Assembly (NCBI RefSeq): GCF_002278075.1
Contig: NZ_CP022996.1
Span: 1-27,494 of the forward strand
From: Paraburkholderia aromaticivorans
Lineage (GTDB): Bacteria; Pseudomonadota; Gammaproteobacteria; Burkholderiales; Burkholderiaceae
Length of the DNA: 27,494 nucleotides
Reading direction: 5' to 3'
Part shown: positions 7,901 to 14,663 of the stretch, piece by piece
How positions within the stretch are numbered: the stretch's first letter is position 1
Layout of the letters: each line of letters begins with the position of its first letter
Position numbers and translations under genes: made by a program
The notes under the pieces: generated by a model
Database searches by the model: none
The model's input: the letters and a program-made list of their open reading frames with translations, nothing else
What the model was told of the DNA's origin: nothing

Positions 7901-8281
7901 ATGAGTCGCATGCGTGCAGGCGACAGGTCAGACCCCGTCTTGCCGCCAGAGATCAGGTCCGCTTTCCGGGACCTTTATATCCTCTCAAGCTGCGCTGCGC
8001 AGCTCGGTGGCTACGGTGAGGAAGTCCCTGAGCCGCAATGGCGCGCGCTGATCGATCGCACCGCCAAGGCCAGGACTTTTTTTGACCGTCAGGTTTCCTT
8101 CGACCGGGACGCGTTAGCGGCCTTTCGCCGATTTTTACTGATCTGTGAATATGTTATCGAGCTTCATCTTGAAGGGCGTGCGTGCCCGCCCGCGGTCTGG
8201 CGGGAGGCTGGCAGGCTGGGCCGTGAGGCCTACGTGTACCTTGATGCGGGGGCAACAGGCAGCACAGGAGCTGCCATATGA
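7901..8281 (+). CDS. Hypothetical protein, 126 residues
   Basis: Reads as a helical soluble protein (IRSAFRDLYILSSCAAQL, ALAAFRRFLLICEYVIELHLEG). The ATG at 7901 is preferred because GGGAG lies five bases before it; a TTG at 7886 would add five residues. No family recognised. Transcribed with the small gene at 8352-8609. Confidence 0.55.
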   Translation: MSRMRAGDRSDPVLPPEIRSAFRDLYILSSCAAQLGGYGEEVPEPQWRALIDRTAKARTFFDRQVSFDRDALAAFRRFLLICEYVIELHLEGRACPPAVWREAGRLGREAYVYLDAGATGSTGAAI

Positions 8282-8351
8282 ATGTGCCATTGATCACGCG
8301 GGTCCGGTTATTGCTGCGTTGCAGCAATCTCCTCTCTCCACCGAGGCCGCC

Positions 8352-8609
8352 ATGCCCGCATCGAAACCCGTCGTGGCACGTGTCAACCTCGACGACCGCA
8401 TCATCTGTGCAACCTTCGATCAATCCACTGGCCGGTTGCGGATCAGCGAGGGCGCGAAAGTCCTGCATTCGCTGCTTCCGCCCGACTCCTGGGTGGCCAT
8501 CGCTTCGGTGAGCCAATCCAGCGGATGGGGTACACGCCCCAGCGAAGCCGATCTGGGTGTCTATCTGCGGTGCTGCATGAGCCTTCAACCTTCAGCGCTG
8601 GCTTGCTGA
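8352..8609 (+). CDS. Hypothetical protein, 85 residues
   Basis: The frame gives ARVNLDDRIICATFDQSTGR and SLLPPDSWVAIASVS, a compact beta-rich pattern that looks real. The ATG at 8352 lies 70 bp after the stop of the preceding gene. Family unknown; no signal peptide or membrane segment. Probably in one transcript with 7901-8281. Confidence 0.45.
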   Translation: MPASKPVVARVNLDDRIICATFDQSTGRLRISEGAKVLHSLLPPDSWVAIASVSQSSGWGTRPSEADLGVYLRCCMSLQPSALAC

Positions 8610-8639
8610 TCGCGCAGCCAGCGGCGCGTGAGTCCGCCG

Positions 8640-8903
8640 TCAGAGATCAGCGGCCGAAAGCGTTACCCGTTCGCCGGTGGCCGGCAACGCTTTATTCGCT
8701 ATGGTCTGCAGGAGATGATGCCTGCCCAGCTCGAAAGCAAGCATCAACTGTCTGGGAGTGGTGTTGGCAGCGCCGAGTTTTTCGCACACCGTTTCAGCTG
8801 GAAGCGCAAAGGCACAGTATCCCCACCCGAAGCCATAGGCCGAAAACCACACGGTTGAATCGCCACAAAGGAAGGGAGCCGTAAGGTTCCGGGGCTGGTC
8901 CAT
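8640..8903 (-). CDS. DUF1488-like small protein
   Basis: 87 residues from the ATG at 8903, which has AGGATGATGAC just before it. The body (VWFSAYGFGWGYCAFALPAE, then PRQLMLAFELGRHHLLQTIA and GERVTLSAADL) follows the DUF1488 pattern: a two-strand element, a conserved helix with an FxxxR/H pattern, and a C-terminal L-x-x-A-D. Function unknown. Such genes are common and often multi-copy in Burkholderiales. It converges with the pair at 7901-8609, with only 30 bp between stops. Confidence 0.6.
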   Translation of the reverse strand: MDQPRNLTAPFLCGDSTVWFSAYGFGWGYCAFALPAETVCEKLGAANTTPRQLMLAFELGRHHLLQTIANKALPATGERVTLSAADL

Positions 8904-9591
8904 GTCATCATCCTGACCGATAGGGGAATCGCGATTTTTGCACAGCGAACGTACAAAGTCCTTTTCCCGTGGCCCGAGGTTTCGATGTCTGCCGGCAGAC
9001 GAAAAAACCGCCGCTGAGATGCGCGCCGGTCCGGTTTTCATTGCGAACGCGAAGGCGCCAGCGCTCGCAATCAGAAAGGCTACCGCAAGATAGCCTCGCG
9101 CGTACCCCGTGCCTGCCGCCGTTTCCTGGCGTTCGGCTGCAGTGTTGTGAGAAGGCCGTACGCCACGATGACATCGTTTCGCCAGCCGGGATCGTCCTGA
9201 AGCTTGCTGAGGGCGGCCACGTAGTGGCGCACTTTCCTCGTCAGGAGATAGCTGTCAGGCCACGGGCTCTGATGGCTGCAGGGATGTGTGAAATAACTTC
9301 GAAAACGGCATAGGACGGTTCAAGCACACCTGCATCAGAGCACCGCGCATGCGCAAGCCTACCCTGTCCGAAAGTTTTCTGGCTGAAAAAAAGCCGATCC
9401 CGTATGGGATCGGCCTGCAAAAAGCCCTGACCCATTCCGAGGGGAAAACATACGGTCAAGACTGAGAGAGCGGTCGTGGTGCCGGGCAGAAACAGGCACG
9501 GCAGATAGCTGCCGGATCGATCAGTCGGGTTAACGGCGGCAGCGCCGTTTTCTTGAGCCATCCTGGATAAGCTCATGTGCGCTGCTATATG
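8904..9591. other. Intergenic region with one terminator
   Basis: About 690 bp. Open frames on both strands are not protein-like, and the longest minus-strand one (9241-9576) runs through the terminator hairpin at 9393-9414. No RNA gene recognised. Confidence 0.4.
9386..9414 (-). terminator. Intrinsic terminator (minus direction)
   Basis: GCCGATCCC (9393-9401) and GGGATCGGC (9406-9414) pair perfectly around GTAT. On the minus strand the hairpin is followed directly by a run of seven U (A7 at 9386-9392 on the plus strand). It implies a transcript from about 9590 leftwards, for which I see no convincing protein. Confidence 0.75.
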
Positions 9592-9609
9592 TGATAATGT
9601 CCTTTATCA
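9592..9609. promoter_or_regulatory. TGATAA-N6-TTATCA operator-like dyad
   Basis: A six-base inverted repeat 15 bp before the ATG at 9625. It overlaps GATAAT, which would serve as an extended -10 (TGTGATAAT). A repressor bound here would block transcription of the 9625-11326 genes. Confidence 0.4.
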
Positions 9610-9624
9610 GATATTGGAGCCGGT

Positions 9625-10119
9625 ATGGAATCGCACGACAGTACCTTGTCCAGCATCGAGCTTCGGCTCATGCCGGCATCGGAGGATCCCGTCGTCCAGG
9701 ATCCCGCGTTCCAGTCCGAATTGCGGACATTCCACGGATCGTTGCGAGCCGCTGACGTGCGCTTTTTGCTGCGTGCGAGGACTTTCGATGCGCTCGACGC
9801 ACCCGGGTACGCACTCGGCGAATATGTCATCAAGGAACTGGGGCCTGCCGCCATCGGCGTGATCGGCACCGCGGTGGGCGCGTGGATCGCCGGGCGCTCG
9901 GGGCGCAAGGTGCGTCTGAAGGTTGGGGACATCGAAGCCGAGGCTCGCACGATTGAAGAGGTTGAGCAGTTGCTGCAGCGTGCCCGAACCATGCAGGCTG
10001 GCCAAAACTACCAAAACGCCAATCCGCAGTCTGCACCTCAGCAGTCAGGCGACAAGCAGCAACAATCTGATTTTCTGGAGAGAAAAGATGGCAGACGTCG
10101 AACAGTTCAAGGAGGATGA
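9625..10119 (+). CDS. EACC1-like single-pass membrane protein
   Basis: 164 residues. The N-terminal part (about 10-70) is a small alpha/beta domain (IELRLMPASEDPV, ELRTFHGSLRAADV). One membrane-spanning helix follows at about 76-95 (LGPAAIGVIGTAVGAWIAG), then a short strand-rich tail (KVRLKVGDIEAEARTIEEVEQLLQ). This order and length match the effector-associated constant component EACC1 of predicted bacterial conflict systems. The match is by my recollection of the family, not a search. The last 30-40 residues are Gln/Asn-rich and overlap the next gene by 32 bp. GGAG precedes the ATG at a good distance. No effector protease is adjacent. Confidence 0.6.
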   Translation: MESHDSTLSSIELRLMPASEDPVVQDPAFQSELRTFHGSLRAADVRFLLRARTFDALDAPGYALGEYVIKELGPAAIGVIGTAVGAWIAGRSGRKVRLKVGDIEAEARTIEEVEQLLQRARTMQAGQNYQNANPQSAPQQSGDKQQQSDFLERKDGRRRTVQGG

Positions 10120-10360
10120 CCTCGAAAACAACGCGGACGGCCTGATGGGCGGAAACCGCAGTGACTTCATGGAAACGCTCGGCGAGGCCGTTTATGCGGG
10201 GATCGCCGGCGACCAGCTGGACGCCATCATGGCCGCGTACGTGACGCTCCAGGAAGTGGTCGAAGCAAACGTGGACAGCCCGGACGACCAGGCTAACGAG
10301 GCGATCGACCGCGCGACCGATGAGTTCAATGAAGCGGTCGGCAGGATCCTGGGTGTGTAA
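10088..10360 (+). CDS. Acidic hypothetical protein, 90 residues
   Basis: Very acidic and helical (KEDDLENNADG, LDAIMAAYVTLQEVVEANVD, EAIDRATDEFNEAVGRIL). The ATG at 10088 has GGAGAGAAAAG before it. It begins inside the 3' end of the EACC1-like gene in another frame, so the two are probably co-translated and may act together. No family recognised; the charge would suit an antitoxin-like or chaperone-like partner, which is only a guess. Confidence 0.6.
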   Translation: MADVEQFKEDDLENNADGLMGGNRSDFMETLGEAVYAGIAGDQLDAIMAAYVTLQEVVEANVDSPDDQANEAIDRATDEFNEAVGRILGV

Positions 10361-10366
10361 CGGCGC

Positions 10367-11326
10367 ATGAACCCGACCGTGCCGTTTACAGGTGCGGCGC
10401 CGGTGCCGGCGCTGGTCAATGCAGCCGGCGACCGGGCCGGTATCCGCTTTGTCGAGTTCTTTGCATCGGCGATCCGCAATCCGCATACGCGGCGCGCGTA
10501 TGCGCGTGCGGCCAGCGACTTCCTGATGTGGTGCGCCGGCGCCGGCGTGAGTTCGATCACGGCCGTGCAGCCGCTGCATGTCGCCGCGTGGATTGAGCGG
10601 CAGACGCAGACGCTGTCGGCGCCGGCCGTCAGGCAGCAGCTCGCCGCGATCCGGCACCTGTTCGACTGGCTCGTGACCGGCCAGATCGTCCCGCACAATC
10701 CGGCCGCCTCCGTGCGCGGCCCCAGCCATACCGTGAAAAAAGGCAGGACGCCGGTGCTCGACGCCGGCGAGGCGCGGCAGCTGCTCGACCGCATCGATGT
10801 GTCGACGCCGATCGGGCTGCGCGACCGCGCGCTGATTGCGCTGATGGTGTTTTCGTTCGCACGGGTGGGCGCGGCACTCGCGATGCGCGTCGACGATGTC
10901 TATGTGCAGCAGCGGCGGCTGTGGGTGCGTCTGCGGGAGAAAGGCGGCAAGGCGCACGCAATGCCCTGTCATCACACGCTCGAGGCGTACCTGCACGCGT
11001 ATCTCGACGGTACCGGCATCGGCGGTGATCCGAAGGGGCCGCTGTTCCGCACGATCGCGCGCGGCACCGCGCGGCTCAGTACGACGCCATTACCGCAGGC
11101 CAACGCGTATGCGATGGTACGACGACGCGCACTGGCGGCCGGCATTGGCACGGCGATCAGCAATCACACGTTCCGCGCGACCGGCATCACCGCCTATCTG
11201 AAAAATGGCGGCACGCTCGAGAACGCGGCGGCGATGGCCAATCACGCGTCAACTCGCACCACGCAGCTGTACGACCGGCGCCGCGACGACGTCAGTCTCG
11301 ATGAAGTCGAGCGGATCCACATTTAA
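10367..11326 (+). CDS. Tyrosine recombinase, XerC/D-like
   Basis: 319 residues with the full catalytic set: Arg166 (FSFARVGA), a Lys in the beta hairpin (192 or 195, REKGGKAH), His267-Thr-Phe-Arg270, His293 (ANHAST) and Tyr302 (TTQLYDRR). Residues about 22-115 form the SAM-like core-binding domain. It starts 6 bp after the stop of the acidic protein and is probably in the same operon. Such recombinases resolve plasmid multimers or move cassettes. It is a different type from the recombinase at 715-1614. A core site is not evident nearby. Confidence 0.88.
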   Translation: MNPTVPFTGAAPVPALVNAAGDRAGIRFVEFFASAIRNPHTRRAYARAASDFLMWCAGAGVSSITAVQPLHVAAWIERQTQTLSAPAVRQQLAAIRHLFDWLVTGQIVPHNPAASVRGPSHTVKKGRTPVLDAGEARQLLDRIDVSTPIGLRDRALIALMVFSFARVGAALAMRVDDVYVQQRRLWVRLREKGGKAHAMPCHHTLEAYLHAYLDGTGIGGDPKGPLFRTIARGTARLSTTPLPQANAYAMVRRRALAAGIGTAISNHTFRATGITAYLKNGGTLENAAAMANHASTRTTQLYDRRRDDVSLDEVERIHI

Positions 11327-11421
11327 GTTTTGAATGGGCCACCAGATCCCTCGACGCTTTCAAAAGCACAAATGATATGCGGCCAACACCCTTCGTGGTT
11401 CGTCGCAGTGGCGGAAACGGC

Positions 11422-12207
11422 ATGAGCGAAAAGAAGACACTCCCAGATATCAATGAGGCCAACCGCATTTTCTGGAAAGAGCATGACCCGATGACGGTCT
11501 ATCCAGAATCAATAGTTGGTGCGACAACCGCGCTGGAGATGTACGACACGCACGGGCATGGCCGGTTCATATGGCAGGCATACCAGCACTTTCGGGCTGC
11601 AGAAAAGCACTGGCCGGCATACAAGAAAAATCTTGAGGACTACACCCGTCAAGCTACCGGAGTGTCTGCACCGACAGTGAATGACGGCGTAATCAACGCG
11701 CTACGCGACCGCGTGATGTCTCTGATCGACGGGGTATTCGATGACCTGCTGAAACTCCGCGGAACCAGCGACGACACTGGGAACCAGGCCATCAAAAGAG
11801 CGCTGAAGATTGATGGCAGAAAAGCACCAGTTAATTCCGTGGCCCGAGCAACCGATACGCAGATTGTCGAATCGATGATGACGATGTATCGCCATCTGGC
11901 AAGCCTTCAGGAGCGTTATAAAGGCGGCCGATCCCAGATGCCCGGGCCGCCTCCCTCGTCAGCAAAGCACATCGAGCGGATAGTGGCCCGGCAGACCGGA
12001 GCCGGAATGTCGAAGATTGATGCCGTATGGCGTGCGTATCTCGCTAACGGGCAATACGCAGGATATTGCAGGGAACTGGTTGACCATTGCAAGCGCGTCG
12101 ACAAGGAGCTTCGAACAGTTCGTTGCCCGAGGCCTAAAACGCGTAAACGCAGCCCTGCGCGACCATCGGCGGATCATGTTTGGCGGACAACGATCAAAAA
12201 AACGTAA
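11422..12207 (+). CDS. Hypothetical protein with probable C-terminal frameshift
   Basis: 261 residues from the ATG at 11422 (preceded by GGCGGAAACGGC); an in-frame ATG at 11377 would add 15. No family, signal peptide or membrane helix. The body is helical and aromatic-rich (FIWQAYQHFRAAEKHWPAY, IDAVWRAYLANGQYAGYC). After CKRVDKEL at about 12110 the frame turns into low-quality sequence (CPRPKTRKRS). The +1 frame instead continues as FEQFVARGLKRVNAALRDHR and ends at 12235. The native protein therefore probably ends at 12235 and this copy carries a one-base indel, or a sequencing error. Confidence 0.6.
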   Translation: MSEKKTLPDINEANRIFWKEHDPMTVYPESIVGATTALEMYDTHGHGRFIWQAYQHFRAAEKHWPAYKKNLEDYTRQATGVSAPTVNDGVINALRDRVMSLIDGVFDDLLKLRGTSDDTGNQAIKRALKIDGRKAPVNSVARATDTQIVESMMTMYRHLASLQERYKGGRSQMPGPPPSSAKHIERIVARQTGAGMSKIDAVWRAYLANGQYAGYCRELVDHCKRVDKELRTVRCPRPKTRKRSPARPSADHVWRTTIKKT

Positions 12208-12321
12208 ATTTCCAGAAATCCCCCCTGTTTTCTAAATTTCCGGTTCTGTTGCACACAGCTAACCATGCCGAACGAGATGGATAAGCAGGGCTCGTTCGGG
12301 GCTGACTATGGAGCCCTTCGT

Positions 12322-12474
12322 ATGGTTCGCGGAATTGATGTTGTCGGAATCCTCAATTGCATTCCCGCCGTGTTACGCGCCTGCCAGGTAAATCCGATAG
12401 GCGCAGTTGTCCTCGTGCTCACAGGCGGTTTTATCCTGACTGGGTGGATAGCGTGGTGTTTTCGCCGGGTATGA
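12322..12474 (+). CDS. Small single-pass membrane protein
   Basis: 50 residues from the ATG at 12322, which has GGAG eight bases before it. A hydrophobic helix occupies about 25-46 (IGAVVLVLTGGFILTGWIAW), with FRRV as the cytoplasmic end. The frame is open to 12265, but without a ribosome site. Possible small membrane protein with no recognised relatives. Confidence 0.4.
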   Translation: MVRGIDVVGILNCIPAVLRACQVNPIGAVVLVLTGGFILTGWIAWCFRRV

Positions 12475-12559
12475 CCTGCGCTACGGCAGGGCAGATCTGC
12501 CGGTACAGCGCTTCGTCGCCAACGCTCTACAACCGCCAATTCCCACAGAGAGCGGCGTC

Positions 12560-12823
12560 GCAAATTCTTCCGGCTCCTCGCCGACACGAAAGCGACAACG
12601 TAAAGCACGCTGGTATCGAAGGGCTTTGCGTCTGCGCCGTCGCTATTGAAGCGCAACCTGACCTTGCGCTCTGCGTATCGGAGGGAGCGACACGCCCCAA
12701 CGCATTCAGCCCATCGATGTGCCGCTGCATGTCGTCGTAGACAGAAGCAACAGACGAAGACACCTCGAAGTCCGAGAATCGGAACTCGGCGGTCCGGCAC
12801 TTGCCGAAATTCCGATCACTCAC
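12560..12823 (-). pseudogene. Frameshifted hypothetical gene
   Basis: From a GTG at 12823 the sequence reads SDRNFGKCRTAEFRFSDFEV, then SVASVYDDMQRHIDGLNALG, with GC-rich third positions. Near 12675-12695 the sensible reading jumps to another frame, RYAERKVRLRFNSDGADAKP, then FDTSVLYVVAFVSARSRK. The two halves together look like one gene broken by an indel. It starts 17 bp after the zinc-ribbon gene ends, so it was probably its operon partner. Family unknown; the 3' limit is approximate. Confidence 0.35.
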
Positions 12824-12839
12824 CTTGGCATGCTGCGCC

Positions 12840-13226
12840 TTAGCTGTGGTTCTTGCAGACGGGGCAAAAGTACTTGCCAAAATGGGCGTGGAGGCTTTGC
12901 GCCCGTGGTAGCAGGATCTTCTTGCCTTCCTTCTCAAAACAGGCGATGCAATACGGACCTTTTTCGCCCAACTTATACCCGCCTTCCATTGGCTCGGGCT
13001 GCTCAGACGTGCGCGTTTCCAGTTTAGTTGTCAGATCCGCGTTTTTAGTCAGTAGGTCAGCCATCTTTTCTTTGAGCGCGACCACCTCGAGCTTTGCATC
13101 TGCCAGTTCGCCCTGTAGATCGGCCAGCAGCATCTTGAAATCGGCGTCTTTCAGTTTGTCGTTCAGATCGCGAAGCTTTTTGACGATCTCAATCGAGAGT
13201 TGAATCGAAGAAACAAGGTCGGTCAT
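12840..13226 (-). CDS. Coiled-coil protein with C-terminal zinc ribbon
   Basis: 128 residues. About 1-70 is a long amphipathic helix (IVKKLRDLNDKLKDADFKML, ELADAKLEVVALKEKMADLL), predicted to form a coiled coil. The tail holds YCIACFE and FCPVCKNHS, two CxxC pairs about 28 residues apart, a treble of strands that would bind one zinc. Proteins of this layout occur in prophages and mobile elements; function unknown. GAGAG lies upstream of the ATG at 13226. It follows the membrane protein gene at 13306-14196 by 79 bp on the same strand. Confidence 0.75.
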   Translation of the reverse strand: MTDLVSSIQLSIEIVKKLRDLNDKLKDADFKMLLADLQGELADAKLEVVALKEKMADLLTKNADLTTKLETRTSEQPEPMEGGYKLGEKGPYCIACFEKEGKKILLPRAQSLHAHFGKYFCPVCKNHS

Positions 13227-13305
13227 ATCTCATTCTCTCAGTCGTTGGTGTATGCCCGAAGCGTGGGAAGATTCATGCGGTCGTCTCCGTCGCGGCCACA
13301 TTGCC

Positions 13306-14196
13306 CTAGGCGGGGTCGATGGTGGCTTTCACGACGGCCAGCTGGTCGTCCCGCAGCTTGTTAAAGCGTTCAAGAAACGCCGCTTCATCCAAAGGAAGCT
13401 GCATTTCGCGGCGCATCGCGAACAGTGCCGGGGGAAACGACGGGCCAATTGTCTCCACATGCTTGAGCATGATCCTGACCATCTCCCCGTGTGCCTTCTG
13501 CCGTTCGCTAACGATACGGCTGCGCTCAGTCAGCGCCTTGGTGATCTCGTTCATGTGATGAGTGAAGTGGGCTCTTGCCGCCTGCCATACCTCGGCATCT
13601 TTTTCGCCCTTCGCAACGAATTCCTGCTGGACCTTGATCCATGAATCCCGCAGGCCTTCGTGAATCGCCGTGTTCCTGTCGAGGTCGGCCAACTGGTTCT
13701 GGAAGTTTTCCAATCCTCCACGTCGCAGCGAGAGTTCCCAGAAACCCCGTCCCAGCGCGCTGCTCAGGGTCTGACAGGCGGTCACAGTCTCCTGTGTGCC
13801 AATCGCCGCTACCTTGACGAAGGTGGCATTACCGGCCGTGAACTTGTCCAACGCGACAGCCGCCGGTACCGCGAGATTGACAAGGGTCCCGATCGAAGCC
13901 TGCATGGCGAGCGCTGCTTCGACAGTAGGCAAGAAAACCTCTCGGCGCAGCGCCATTTCCCGCTCACGATCGCGTTGCGTTGTGTCGTGCCCGAGTTCGT
14001 CGCGTTTGAGCCTGCGACTGTGCCAGTTGGAAAGGAGGACGCCTCCCAGTGTGATGACCGATCCGACGACTCCGCTGACGATGTTGCCGAATACAGAGGC
14101 GGGCATTCCCGCGATCGTACTGTCGGGCTGGGAAGCAGGAAGCGCGTGCAGGAGTGTGCCCATGGCCAGGGCGCAATCGGTCGGCATGAACGTCAT
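13306..14196 (-). CDS. Membrane-anchored helical protein, unknown function
   Basis: Up to 296 residues. One hydrophobic helix lies at about 36-57 (FGNIVSGVVGSVITLGGVLL), and a basic, highly charged segment (HSRRLKRDELGHDTTQRDRE) puts the rest in the cytoplasm as an extended helical domain. Several ATGs lie at the N terminus; the one at 14106 (MPASVFGN) would start just before the helix and is an equal candidate. No enzyme motif seen. It lies in a cluster of uncharacterised minus-strand genes downstream of hsdS. Confidence 0.65.
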   Translation of the reverse strand: MTFMPTDCALAMGTLLHALPASQPDSTIAGMPASVFGNIVSGVVGSVITLGGVLLSNWHSRRLKRDELGHDTTQRDREREMALRREVFLPTVEAALAMQASIGTLVNLAVPAAVALDKFTAGNATFVKVAAIGTQETVTACQTLSSALGRGFWELSLRRGGLENFQNQLADLDRNTAIHEGLRDSWIKVQQEFVAKGEKDAEVWQAARAHFTHHMNEITKALTERSRIVSERQKAHGEMVRIMLKHVETIGPSFPPALFAMRREMQLPLDEAAFLERFNKLRDDQLAVVKATIDPA

Positions 14197-14274
14197 CAGT
14201 CAGTCTCTGGACAGCGAACGGGTCTCGCCCGGCCGGGGCGAGTCGGTTGACGGCGATGTCGTCAAAGGCGGTGC

Positions 14275-14484
14275 TCACAGGATCCGCAGGTTGCGGATCC
14301 TGCCGATCTTCGGCGAGCGTTGGCGGATCAGGTCGGCAATGAACTCGGGCAACAGCGCGCGCGGCACACTGGCCGGCACGTCGCTGATCACCTGACCCGG
14401 CACCTGGACGATGAAGTCGTCCGGCGCACTCGCGAGGCTGTGCTCGTAACTCACGCGATAGTCCACTGTGTTTCCTCCGGCCAT
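14275..14484 (-). CDS. Small hypothetical protein, 69 residues
   Basis: The sequence (VDYRVSYEHSLASAPDDFIV, then ALLPEFIADLIRQRSPKIGR) looks like a genuine alpha/beta protein. The ATG at 14484 lacks a clear ribosome site. It is on the hsd strand, 180 bp after the end of hsdS, and may be read through from it. Family not recognised. Confidence 0.5.
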   Translation of the reverse strand: MAGGNTVDYRVSYEHSLASAPDDFIVQVPGQVISDVPASVPRALLPEFIADLIRQRSPKIGRIRNLRIL

Positions 14485-14663
14485 TGATCAACTGACGGGA
14501 ACTGGAACGGCTCCCGCGAGGCGGCCAAGGTACTCGTGATAACCGCTTTTATCAATAGCAACGGACCGGTCCGCGCAGCCTGCCCCACGGCCGGCGGGCG
14601 GCCGCAAACCGGACCGCGTCCGCCACGTCCGACGACGCAGCGTCCGGCTGGCACTGACCTTCC

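Noticed and set aside
9241..9576. Minus-strand frame of 111 codons
   Set aside because: It runs straight through the intrinsic terminator at 9386-9414, and its sequence is not protein-like.
9830..10996. Minus-strand frame of 388 codons opposite the recombinase operon
   Set aside because: His/Arg-rich shadow sequence; the plus strand has three well-formed genes here.
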